NCBI RefSeq assembly: GCF_000187245.1
Contig: NC_027866.1
Coordinates: 860,411 to 924,410 of the forward strand
Reading direction: 5' to 3'
Length of the DNA stretch: 64,000 nt
DNA from: Ogataea parapolymorpha DL-1
Lineage: Eukaryota > Ascomycota > Pichiomycetes > Pichiales > Pichiaceae
The stretch's first letter is position 1. Every line of letters begins with the position of its first letter. The position numbers and the translations under genes were made by a program. The notes beneath the pieces are model-generated. The model did no database searches, was not told the origin of the DNA, and was given only the letters and a program-made list of their open reading frames with translations. Positions 56,009 through 64,000 of the stretch are shown piece by piece.

Positions 56009-57334
56009 TTATATACCTTCGGCCACAACAGCCTCGAATGCACTCTTTATTATAGCCAACCCTTCATCCATCTCCTTCTTGGAGATAGAAATAGGCGGTG
56101 CCATTCTGAAAGTGGTGCCAAAAGATTTGACTGCAATCAGATTAGCAGACAGCCCAAGGTCCATCATCTTGGTTGCTAATTTTGAAGCGAGCTCGGGATA
56201 AGGCTCTTTTGATTTGCGATCCTTAACCAGCTCCATTCCGCACATGAGACCTTTTCCCCTGACATCCCCGATCCAAGGATATGTTTTAGCCAAGTCTCGT
56301 AGTCCGTTTCTGAACTGTTCACCGCGTTCAGTAGAGTTTTGCACCAAATTCTCTCTCAGCACAATATCCAGCACCTTTGACCCAACAGCGGCAGGAATCG
56401 GGTCATTCACGTGAGTGGTGTAGAACAGGAATCCTCGTTCCTCAGTTACCTTGGCTATCTCGTTCGAAGTCATCACAGCTGACAAAGGCAGCCCGTTTCC
56501 AAGAGTCTTGCTCAAAGTCAAAATGTCGGGGACAACGCCGGAATCAATGCACGAAAACATGGATCCTGCACGGCCAATTCCTGTCTGCGCTTCATCAACA
56601 ATGAGCAACATGCCACGCTTCTCGCACTGTAACTTCATTTCCTTCAGATAGCCATCAGGAAGGACGAGCATTCCACCCGAAGACAGCACAGGCTCCAAAA
56701 TCACAGCAGCAAGAGATCCAACAGAGGCAGAATCAACAAGAGACCACCCATACAGCATTTCTGTCTTCCAATCGTAGGACCCATCTGGATGTCTGAAAAT
56801 TGAGCGGTACTCATTTGGGGCTGGGAGGATCAGCTGACCCGGCACGGTTGGGCCATGCCCAATTCTTCCTGACTGGTAGGTGCAGGATCCAGCATTTCCG
56901 GTCATGCCATGCCAAGAAAGCGAAAGGCCAACTATTTCAAACTTTTGAGTGAAAGTTTTGGCTAGTTTGATGGCGCACTCGTTGGACTCTGCTCCGGTGC
57001 TAAGAAAAATGGCTTTGTCCAGTCCGTCAGGTGTCAGGGAGACCAATTTGGAAGCAAGATCTACAACTGGTGGAGAGAGCATGCCGGAAAAGATATGATC
57101 CAGATTCTCGGCGTAGTATGTAATAACCTCCGAGATCTCGCTATTGCAATGGCCGATCAAGCACGACATTTGGCCTGAGGTAAAATCGAGGATCTTTTTG
57201 CCTTCATTTGTGTACACATACAGGCCTTTTGAGCCAACTATGATCTCTCTCACAAACTCGCCTCCGTACTTGAGAAGACAATTATCGGCCTTTTCCCAAA
57301 AATTGGAGAGTTCTATTTCACTTCCGACAGTCAT
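56009..57334 (-). CDS. 2,2-dialkylglycine decarboxylase-like class III PLP enzyme
   Basis: The 441-residue protein is a class III aminotransferase close to bacterial 2,2-dialkylglycine decarboxylase (DGD): LDFTSGQMSCLIGHC, HIFSGMLSPPVVDLA, SLSWHGMTGNA, VILEPVLSSGG, DEAQTGIGRAG, LTLSKTLGNG. Active-site positions of DGD line up: Q55 (DGD Q52), W141, M144, D247, K276 (PLP lysine) and R410. The glutamine is characteristic of DGD among this fold. The reaction would be decarboxylation of 2-aminoisobutyrate or isovaline with amino transfer to pyruvate. Yeasts rarely carry such a gene, so horizontal origin is possible. It is divergent from nothing within 60 bp; the regulator ends upstream. Confidence 0.75.
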   Translation of the reverse strand: MTVGSEIELSNFWEKADNCLLKYGGEFVREIIVGSKGLYVYTNEGKKILDFTSGQMSCLIGHCNSEISEVITYYAENLDHIFSGMLSPPVVDLASKLVSLTPDGLDKAIFLSTGAESNECAIKLAKTFTQKFEIVGLSLSWHGMTGNAGSCTYQSGRIGHGPTVPGQLILPAPNEYRSIFRHPDGSYDWKTEMLYGWSLVDSASVGSLAAVILEPVLSSGGMLVLPDGYLKEMKLQCEKRGMLLIVDEAQTGIGRAGSMFSCIDSGVVPDILTLSKTLGNGLPLSAVMTSNEIAKVTEERGFLFYTTHVNDPIPAAVGSKVLDIVLRENLVQNSTERGEQFRNGLRDLAKTYPWIGDVRGKGLMCGMELVKDRKSKEPYPELASKLATKMMDLGLSANLIAVKSFGTTFRMAPPISISKKEMDEGLAIIKSAFEAVVAEGI

Positions 57335-57398
57335 CGCTGCGCACCTACTGCAAATTGCAGCTTTTTATAGTTTATGCAACGGCTATCAAAATCCGAAA

Positions 57399-59294
57399 TT
57401 ATTTTTTGATAAGCGGGTCTAATGGTTCCTCGAGATCGTAGTCGGGAAACAGTGAACCCCAAATATCAATATCTTCGGAGGTCATATATAGTGGTGGACC
57501 ACCAAAAGTACTATCGAGCGGGTTTGGGTCACGGGGAGTTTGGCTCATGGGCGTTGGTTGGGGAAGCGAAGCCTGGATATGCGCCGCATAGCCGAGATCA
57601 TAGTCGTAGCTATAATCATTGAGCAATCTCGAGCGTATCATGGTGTAAGATTTCTCTGCCAACTTCCAAGTCTTGCCGGCTTTGCGAAGAACGTCCATGA
57701 AGTCAAAAAATTGTGATCCGGCCCCAGGGTTCTCTTCTAAATATTTGGCAACGTTTTTGCCAGATGATAGCAGAATAACAGAGACGGATAAAATAGAGGA
57801 ATAGATAATCAGGATTGAGCACCGATTATATCCATGCAGCCCTGTAAATGTCATGACGGCCATATAGAGATCATCGATGGTGGATTCGCAGATGGAAACT
57901 GATTGTGGACATTTTTCTCGATGGCTGATAAAGGGTCTATTGAGACAGAGAACGACAATATAATAGTAATATTTGAGTCCCATTTTTGTTGGATCTGTGC
58001 CCTCTTCAAGCAAGCCCTCAGTATGCCAACTGATTTCAGATGGCAGACGCTCTTTCCAGTGGACTAGCTGCCGGTTATATTTTTGAAGAAGTGCTAGTTT
58101 CTCCGACAGTAGAAACGACTGTTCTTTTAAACCAGTGCCAGTAAAGATATCATGCAACATGCCTTCTGTGATGTTTATGAGATCAATTGTTGCTTTCAGA
58201 GGATTGGCTATGTCAATCCGTTTTGGTGTGTCACCGACCTTCTGTGGATCGGTATAAGTAAATTCCTTGATCCAGTACAGGTCAGGCATGGTGTTGGACT
58301 CTTCCATTGTTGCCTGGCTCATTTTAAGAACACTAGGACGACCCAAAATAAGACTGATGAAATGGTCCACCACATACGAGCCCCAGAGAACACGACTGCG
58401 GATCCCAATATTTGTTTCGTTGACTTCTTCATTGGCTTCTGGATGATAACTTTTTGGACTAAGCTGGAAACCCAGATTGAAACCCATACGTAACCCAATA
58501 CCTGTGAGCATCCAACCTCCGTTGTTGCGTCCATTATAGATATCGTACAAACCCAAAATTAGAAAGCTTTGCAGAGAAGTAATTGTAGGGTGATCAATTT
58601 TATTGAGTAGACTCTGGCGTGCCCTTTCGTAAAAAGTTTTTGATTTCTGCCTTATTTGCTCATTTTCAGAGAGCAGCGAGCCGATAGAGCATATCGAAAA
58701 GACCAGCTCTTTCGAACAATATGAAAAGTCAATTTTTGGATGAAAAAAGTCCAAAAGAAAGGCCTCCCGATAAAGAAAATAATGCATATCGGGATAAAGC
58801 CATCTGAAAAACAGTTTGATGCACTCCAAAATCTCAGAGTTGGAGTTGAGGTGCTTCAGCTGATCGACTTCGTCCATCTCTGAGTTTGGGATCGAGACGC
58901 TATCGAAAATACTTGTGGGTCCGTAAACGGCGAGTGACTGATTTTTGTACTGCGGAAACGACTCTGTCCATGGATACAACGCATTTCTGTCTTCTTTGTC
59001 TTCTGTCGGCTTTGAAACAGTGCTCGGAGTTGTTGTCCTCTCAGAAATGAGCCGTGTAATTTCCGTACTGTGCCTTTGAAGTTGCGCTAGGACGTCTTTC
59101 TGCAGCTTGACCTCCTCCTCGAGCGACTCAATATATTTACTATCGTGTCTCTCCTTCCGTCTGTCTTTTTCAAACTTGATGCACTCAAAGCCATGCTTTC
59201 TGCATGAGGAGCAAGGATGTGAGACACTGACATCGCACTTGATCTTCTTTGAACGACATTTCAAACAAGTCACCGTAGCCCGTCTTCTTTCCAT
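57399..59294 (-). CDS. Zn2Cys6 transcription factor inside the catabolic cluster
   Basis: The 631-residue protein starts at the ATG at 59294 (MERRRATVTCLKCRSKKIKC); the open frame runs 133 codons further but through the divergent peptidase promoter. Zinc-cluster cysteines are 10, 13, 20, 28, 31 and 38. A coiled coil follows (SLEEEVKLQKDVLAQLQRHS). The Fungal_trans middle domain has IKLFFRWLYPDMHYFLYREA and later GLRMGFNLGFQLSP. Central placement, with a 78-bp divergent spacer to the M20 peptidase, makes it a likely local regulator. Confidence 0.85.
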   Translation of the reverse strand: MERRRATVTCLKCRSKKIKCDVSVSHPCSSCRKHGFECIKFEKDRRKERHDSKYIESLEEEVKLQKDVLAQLQRHSTEITRLISERTTTPSTVSKPTEDKEDRNALYPWTESFPQYKNQSLAVYGPTSIFDSVSIPNSEMDEVDQLKHLNSNSEILECIKLFFRWLYPDMHYFLYREAFLLDFFHPKIDFSYCSKELVFSICSIGSLLSENEQIRQKSKTFYERARQSLLNKIDHPTITSLQSFLILGLYDIYNGRNNGGWMLTGIGLRMGFNLGFQLSPKSYHPEANEEVNETNIGIRSRVLWGSYVVDHFISLILGRPSVLKMSQATMEESNTMPDLYWIKEFTYTDPQKVGDTPKRIDIANPLKATIDLINITEGMLHDIFTGTGLKEQSFLLSEKLALLQKYNRQLVHWKERLPSEISWHTEGLLEEGTDPTKMGLKYYYYIVVLCLNRPFISHREKCPQSVSICESTIDDLYMAVMTFTGLHGYNRCSILIIYSSILSVSVILLSSGKNVAKYLEENPGAGSQFFDFMDVLRKAGKTWKLAEKSYTMIRSRLLNDYSYDYDLGYAAHIQASLPQPTPMSQTPRDPNPLDSTFGGPPLYMTSEDIDIWGSLFPDYDLEEPLDPLIKK

Positions 59295-59372
59295 ACGATA
59301 AATGAAAATGGAAATATTTGAGATAGAGTCCCGGTAAATAAAATCCGGCGAGATGAAAAATGTTAGCCAGCG

Positions 59373-60458
59373 ATGTTTTGGGCTTTCTTTTTGTACGTAC
59401 TGGCTGCCGTTGCCATACAAGTCCCTTTGAGGGAAAGATCGCTGGTCGAGTTCCATAAGGAGATCACACAGATTGACTCCGAGGTTGGGAACGAATACGA
59501 CGTCGTGCATTATCTGGCTGATTATCTTTCTGCCCGGGGACTGACCGTTGAGTTGCAGCTCGTTGAAGAAGGACGCGAGAATGTTTATGCTTACTTGGGA
59601 GACCAAAGGAATACTAAGGTATTGCTGACCTCTCATATAGACACTAATCCTGCTGGAAAGATACCATACCATCTTGAAGGAGACGAAATACATGTGCGTG
59701 GAGCCTGCGACGCCAAAGGAAGTGTTGCTTCTCAGGTGTTTGCTTTTTTGGAGCTTTGGGACGAGAAAATTATTCGTGAAGGTGACTTGGCTCTCTTGTT
59801 TGTTGTGGGAGAAGAATATAACGGTATAGGCTCTTTCACTGCCGTCAACGACCTCAATGCTTCCTGGTCAAATGCAGTCATTGTTGGTGAACCAACAGAT
59901 AACAAACTTAGCGTTGGACACAAGGGTAATTTTCGTTTTGATGTCAATGCCGTGGGCGTGTCATGTCACTCAGGATACCCGGAACAGGGTTTCAGTGCTG
60001 TGGAGTACCTGCTTGGCAGAATAGAGCATCTTCTGCAGCAAGAATTTCCTTATTCCAGTCTCCTCGGTCCAACTACAGTCAATATTGGCACTTTTCATGG
60101 CGGGTTAGCTGCCAATTTACTTGCTCCTTCAGCAAAGGCAGAAATATACATAAGGGTGGCAGAAGACATTCAGCTAGTTAATCGGACTGTGGACAGGATT
60201 TTTTCCACTTCTCACTCTAACTACTCGATCGTTCAAATGCTGGAGCCACAATATTTGGACCACGACGTTCCGGGCTTCGAATTGGTGGCATGCTCCTATG
60301 CCACTGATATTCCTTATTTCAAGGGCAAGACTGCCAAGCGGTATTTATACGGTCCAGGCTCCATTCTTGTGGCACATAGTGCCGAGGAGTACATTCTGCC
60401 TGGAGATTTGTATGAGGCTGTCCGCGGATACAAGTCCATTGTGAAATATAATATATAG
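59373..60458 (+). CDS. Secreted M20-family metallopeptidase
   Basis: The 361-residue protein has a signal peptide (MFWAFFLYVLAAVAIQVP) and an M20A/ArgE-like fold: VLLTSHIDTNPAGKIPYH, VRGACDAKGSVASQV, LLFVVGEEYNGIGSF, and the dimer domain GKGNFRFDV-like HKGNFRFDVNAVGVSCHSGY. Metal ligands H, D, E and the later H are present. It may cleave peptides or N-acyl amino acids outside the cell or in the vacuole. Fungal secreted relatives process acylated amino acids and small peptides. Confidence 0.8.
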   Translation: MFWAFFLYVLAAVAIQVPLRERSLVEFHKEITQIDSEVGNEYDVVHYLADYLSARGLTVELQLVEEGRENVYAYLGDQRNTKVLLTSHIDTNPAGKIPYHLEGDEIHVRGACDAKGSVASQVFAFLELWDEKIIREGDLALLFVVGEEYNGIGSFTAVNDLNASWSNAVIVGEPTDNKLSVGHKGNFRFDVNAVGVSCHSGYPEQGFSAVEYLLGRIEHLLQQEFPYSSLLGPTTVNIGTFHGGLAANLLAPSAKAEIYIRVAEDIQLVNRTVDRIFSTSHSNYSIVQMLEPQYLDHDVPGFELVACSYATDIPYFKGKTAKRYLYGPGSILVAHSAEEYILPGDLYEAVRGYKSIVKYNI

Positions 60459-60565
60459 CGGAGTAACAAGATCGGAAATTTAATTAAAGACGGAAATTGA
60501 TCGCCGGGAGCTGAGATATTTTTTCATGACTAAGATGAAAAAGTCTCACTATCTATTATTTTTCA

Positions 60566-62281
60566 ATGCCGGAAGAAACACCGCTTTTACAAGATCCTTC
60601 GGGAGGGTCTGCTGCCATTGTGGCTCGCGAGGTGGCGAAAGATATTGAAGGGGACAACACGGATGAGTCGTCCTTGGCGTCTTTTGGGCAATACGGCGCC
60701 GTAGAGCTTCAGAAACCAGCTGGTGGAATATCACCCTCACATCTCAAAATTATTTTGTGCTGCCTTTTTGTCAATGTTTTCTTGTCCTCACTGGACGCTA
60801 CCATTGTGGCCACTTTACTGAGTGTGATATCCAGCGACTTGAACCAGCTTACAAATTCTTCGTGGCTCGCGACGAGCTATTTGCTAGCCTGTGCTGCCTT
60901 CCAGCCACTATTTGGGAAAATATCCGATATCTTTGGCCGCAGAAGCATCACCATCATCTGTACTGTGCTATTTGGTTTTGGATGCCTACTCTGTGGAGTT
61001 ACAAGCTCCTTCTGGGTTCTTGTCTTTGGAAGATTCATCACCGGTATAGGAGGTGGTGGCTTCAACACATTGTCCACAATCACGTTATCAGACGTGATCG
61101 CTACTCGTCAAAGAGGTTTATACCAGGGCTATATGAATATAGCGTTTGGCTTTGGAACAGCAAGCGGCGGAGTTGTTGCTGGATTTTTCCACCACTACTT
61201 TGGCTGGAGGTCAGCATTTTTGGTCCAAGTGCCTATCTGCCTCCTTTCCGCTGTGCTCGTTTTCTTCTTTTTGGAGCTACCTAAAGGTTCACCAGGTCGT
61301 GGACTGGAGGGCCATGGTGTTTGGAAGAAGGTGAAGACGATGGACTTTGTAGGCTCCTCACTGCTAGTGGCGTCATTGTTGCTTTTAATGTACGCTGCCT
61401 CCTCAGGGGGCAAGGAGTTTGCCTATTCAAGTCTGGAGTTCAAGGCTCTACTGGTCTCGGGTACCATCTTCATGACGCTCTTCTATTTCTATGAGCTGAA
61501 AGTGGCTGCTGAGCCTGTTATTCCCGTCCAACTACTGGCCAACAGGACTGTCCTTAGCTCCTCATTGAACTGCTGGTTCACTTCAATGAACGTGTTTTCC
61601 ATCATCTACTATGTTCCATTCTACTGGCTTTCAGTGAAAAACATGACATCCATGGAGAGCGGAATACGTCTGCTTCCAGCTGCAGTGGCCATTTCAGTGG
61701 GGTCGCTATATGCCGGTTACAGAATCAAAAAGACTGGAAAGTACCGAGTCGCGATGCACATGTACGGACTTCTTGCAATTTTGGGAAGCACGCTTGTGTA
61801 CACGCTCAAGCCGGAGAGTAGCTCATTTTTTGAGTATGCAGTGCTGGTGCCGTCAAGATTAGGTACTGGTGCCGTGATCACAGTCGACCTGATTGCCATG
61901 ATTTCTTCTGTCACTACCAAAGAGCAGGCCCTCGTGACTTCGATTCAATACGGATTCAGATCTACGGGATCAACAATTGGCGTGTCGATTGCCTCTGCAA
62001 TACTGCAAGGCTTCTTATCGCGTGATTTGCGCAACAATTTTTCTAATCTCACCAACGTGCCCCCAGAGTTCAACTCTCCTGAGAAACTCGCTCAGATAAT
62101 AGATAAGGCACTGCACAGCACCATTTACGCCCACACAAAATGTCCCGAATTCGCCCGCAATGCAGTCATATCTGCCTACGACTCATCTTGTCATGCTGTC
62201 TTCATTTATATTGTGATCACAGCTATTGCGGCAACGGCAAGTACATGGTTTATCGAGGAAAACAACCTTGAAAATAAATAG
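60566..62281 (+). CDS. 14-helix MFS transporter, Vba/Fnx1-like
   Basis: The 571-residue protein begins MPEETPLLQ, an acidic dileucine motif (ExxxLL-type) used for vacuolar sorting. DHA2-type marks are LDATIVATLLSVISSDLNQL, FGKISDIFGRRSITIICTV, and FGRFITGIGGGGFNTLSTIT. This fits the Vba1/Vba2/Fnx1 group that moves basic or other amino acids into the vacuole; drug export is the alternative. CGGAAATT repeats occur at 60473-60480 and 60491-60498 in its promoter. Confidence 0.82.
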   Translation: MPEETPLLQDPSGGSAAIVAREVAKDIEGDNTDESSLASFGQYGAVELQKPAGGISPSHLKIILCCLFVNVFLSSLDATIVATLLSVISSDLNQLTNSSWLATSYLLACAAFQPLFGKISDIFGRRSITIICTVLFGFGCLLCGVTSSFWVLVFGRFITGIGGGGFNTLSTITLSDVIATRQRGLYQGYMNIAFGFGTASGGVVAGFFHHYFGWRSAFLVQVPICLLSAVLVFFFLELPKGSPGRGLEGHGVWKKVKTMDFVGSSLLVASLLLLMYAASSGGKEFAYSSLEFKALLVSGTIFMTLFYFYELKVAAEPVIPVQLLANRTVLSSSLNCWFTSMNVFSIIYYVPFYWLSVKNMTSMESGIRLLPAAVAISVGSLYAGYRIKKTGKYRVAMHMYGLLAILGSTLVYTLKPESSSFFEYAVLVPSRLGTGAVITVDLIAMISSVTTKEQALVTSIQYGFRSTGSTIGVSIASAILQGFLSRDLRNNFSNLTNVPPEFNSPEKLAQIIDKALHSTIYAHTKCPEFARNAVISAYDSSCHAVFIYIVITAIAATASTWFIEENNLENK

Positions 62282-62359
62282 ACACTATTTATCGATTTAT
62301 ATTTTTATTTTCTACTTTATTTAATTTTTTTCATTTGACTGCCTTGATTTCTTTGTAGC

Positions 62360-64000
62360 ACGCGAAAAATACCATCTTTCCGACAGCCAGGACACAAAAA
62401 TCGTCTTCAGCATGGCGTGAAAGACAAATCTAGCCGATAGAATGAGGTATTATACGCTACGCTGTGCGGATTCGAAAAATTCCCCGTGCGCGACCTGTTT
62501 TTCAAGATGCTCAACCAATCGCTCGCCGATTACATGAATGCCATGACCGGCCACATCTACCTCTCTACCCACTTGCCACCTCACCCGACGGATTTATATA
62601 ACTTGATTGATGTGTTTGGACATGGCATTGAACCTGCTACTGTTCGAGGACCACTTCTACCAGGAGGGTTAGCGGCTGGCATACGAGAAAGCCTAAACCG
62701 GGCCGGTCCGCTGTGATTCAAGGGCTGGTGTACGACGAGATGAAGCACCAGATGTTGGATTCTGGGAATTGATCCTTAGTCAGGCTCGAGGAGGCGATCT
62801 ACCCCTCGCTCCATAACTCCAGGGGGCACTGGCCAAGACGACAAACCTGGTGTATGAGGATCTACTCGATTCCTACGCCAGACACGATCGTCCGTCCAAC
62901 AATGCAACGCCTGGTTGTGCGTGGTGGGCCCCGTGGACCGCTTTTGCCGCTGGAAAGACAGCACAAGGGGTCGTTGACCTCGTACTGTGGCCGGCCGGAC
63001 GACGTGTAAAGGACCAAAATGGCCGAATTTGCGGGGCAAATATCGATGCGACGATCCACCGGCGCGCCGTTGGGCTCAACCTGCTGAGCTCGCTTGTGCC
63101 GGGGTGGCTCAACAAGGTGGCCCATTCGAGAGACTCAAGTGCGACAGCGTGAATACAGGTTTAGAGAGGAGCACGCTTTTCACGGCGACGCCCTGTCTAC
63201 AGAGCGCATCGACAAGTACATTCTGGACGCTCCCTACTTCCACAATACGATGTCTCCGGACAATGGGCTGGAAGACAGATTTTTGCCGTAAGCAGCAGTA
63301 GTTGAAAAAGAAGATCGAAAGTCTGGACGACAAGGGCAGGCAGGTGCTGTCAGATACTGCACAAGCGCGTACAAGCGTGTATTGAAGCTACTGGAGAACC
63401 AGAGCAAATAGGAAGACCTCTGAACCTAAAAAACACGGGCGGCACCAAGCTGCGGGCGAGAGGGCCGCCCAAGACGATCTCGTCTGCCGAGCTGTGGTTG
63501 GAGCTGGTGAACGGACTGTCTGACGAAGCTTTGCACGAAATCAAGTCCATGTTGCTGATCATGGACGAGATCCAGCAGTACACGGGTGAAATCTCGCCAA
63601 GGCGTTTTCGCACAGTTCGCCTGACGACGTGGTTATGAACTGGAACTTTGAATCGCTGCTCGACCTGTGCCATTTGCTGCTTGCAGAGACAAATTCCGAC
63701 AAACCAGACAAGCTGAGCGTTCTGGTGAAGACCCGTTGAGCGAAGTTAGTGTGACCGCCAGCAGCGGCCACAGCTACGCACGGGTTTTTGAGTCAGCCAA
63801 GCTGCAGCGGCTATTGGGGGAACTGAGCAGGTATCGTTTTTAAACGACCTGCGGGCTTTGGACGAGCCGAATCGGCTGGAAAAAGTATGTGCTGCACTGA
63901 AACAAACTCAAAGCATTTTGCTTTTGGCCTGAAATTTCAAGATTATAGTCACGACTGCTAGCACAAATGTGTGGACACAGAAGAACCGGTTGCCCGATAC
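62360..64000 (+). pseudogene. CYM1: Decayed CYM1-like presequence protease, continues past the window
   Basis: No long frame survives, but fragments in all three + frames follow Cym1 (M16C metalloprotease) in order. They read KYHLSDSQDTKIVFSMA (about 62367), [20 protein letters not shown] (about 62465), [12 protein letters not shown] then a stop at the expected tryptophan, [102 protein letters not shown], and VTTASTNVW. The HxxEH zinc motif expected between the first two fragments is gone. Several TGA/TAG/TAA codons and at least five frame changes are visible. It is non-functional as it stands. Confidence 0.85.

Noticed and set aside
59295..59693. Extra 133 N-terminal residues on the cluster regulator
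   Set aside because: They run through the divergent peptidase start; zinc clusters of this class usually lie near the N-terminus, as with the ATG at 59294.
62282..64000. Array of separate small genes at the right end
   Set aside because: The short frames are fragments of one Cym1-like sequence in changing frames.

Overview
The window looks like a chromosomal segment of a budding yeast. Genes are compact and mostly intronless, spacers are short, and the products are fungal (Zn2Cys6 regulators, Mep2, Rgi1, Ngg1, Hmo1, Yra1). CTG encodes leucine at invariant positions (three ubiquitin leucines in the gene at 39456, FRLPKTLKL in RPL25), which argues against the CUG-Ser clade. Base composition, gene content and very short introns suggest a Pichiaceae-type yeast (Ogataea-like). 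That placement is inference.

From 1 to about 44.5 kb the window is ordinary housekeeping sequence. It holds an Mpv17-family fragment; NOP1; an Slx5-type SUMO-targeted ligase subunit; an Atos-family protein; an SLC35F6-like transporter with a 31-nt intron; VPS68; MCK1; ribosomal genes (MRPS18, RPL25, RSM24, RPS31); malate dehydrogenase; YRA1; MIR1; two DNA-binding regulators; a secreted ureohydrolase; the pseudopeptidase ECM14; a FAR-17a/AIG1 protein; RGI1; MEP2; FMO1; D-arabinitol dehydrogenase; YPK1; an NT-C2 protein; YND1; SDH4; a CSN7-like PCI protein; NGG1; HMO1 (40-nt intron); ERF2; UPS2; COQ4; PLP1; an NVJ3-like PXA protein; a RING-H2 ligase; a subtilisin; HAP3; and a gene joining a TDG/Mug-type DNA glycosylase to a Yfh7-type P-loop kinase.

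From about 44.5 to 62.3 kb the content becomes accessory and catabolic: a carbonyl-reductase SDR, a fructosyl-amine/saccharopine oxidase, a Lac12-like sugar permease, 5-oxoprolinase, an allantoate-permease-family transporter, carboxypeptidase S, a 2,2-dialkylglycine-decarboxylase-like enzyme, a Zn2Cys6 regulator, a secreted M20 peptidase and a vacuolar/export MFS transporter. GATA (CTTATC/GATAAG) elements and small palindromes occur in several promoters. Together these fit a nitrogen-scavenging cluster that could take in and degrade peptides, modified amino acids and possibly alpha,alpha-dialkyl amino acids.

From about 62.36 kb to the right edge lies a heavily decayed copy of the mitochondrial presequence protease gene CYM1, with many stops and frameshifts and no recognisable zinc-binding HxxEH motif.

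Gene starts were placed at the first sensible ATG. Several open frames extend upstream from non-ATG codons and were trimmed. Assignments rest on motif and family recognition by eye; no database search was run.
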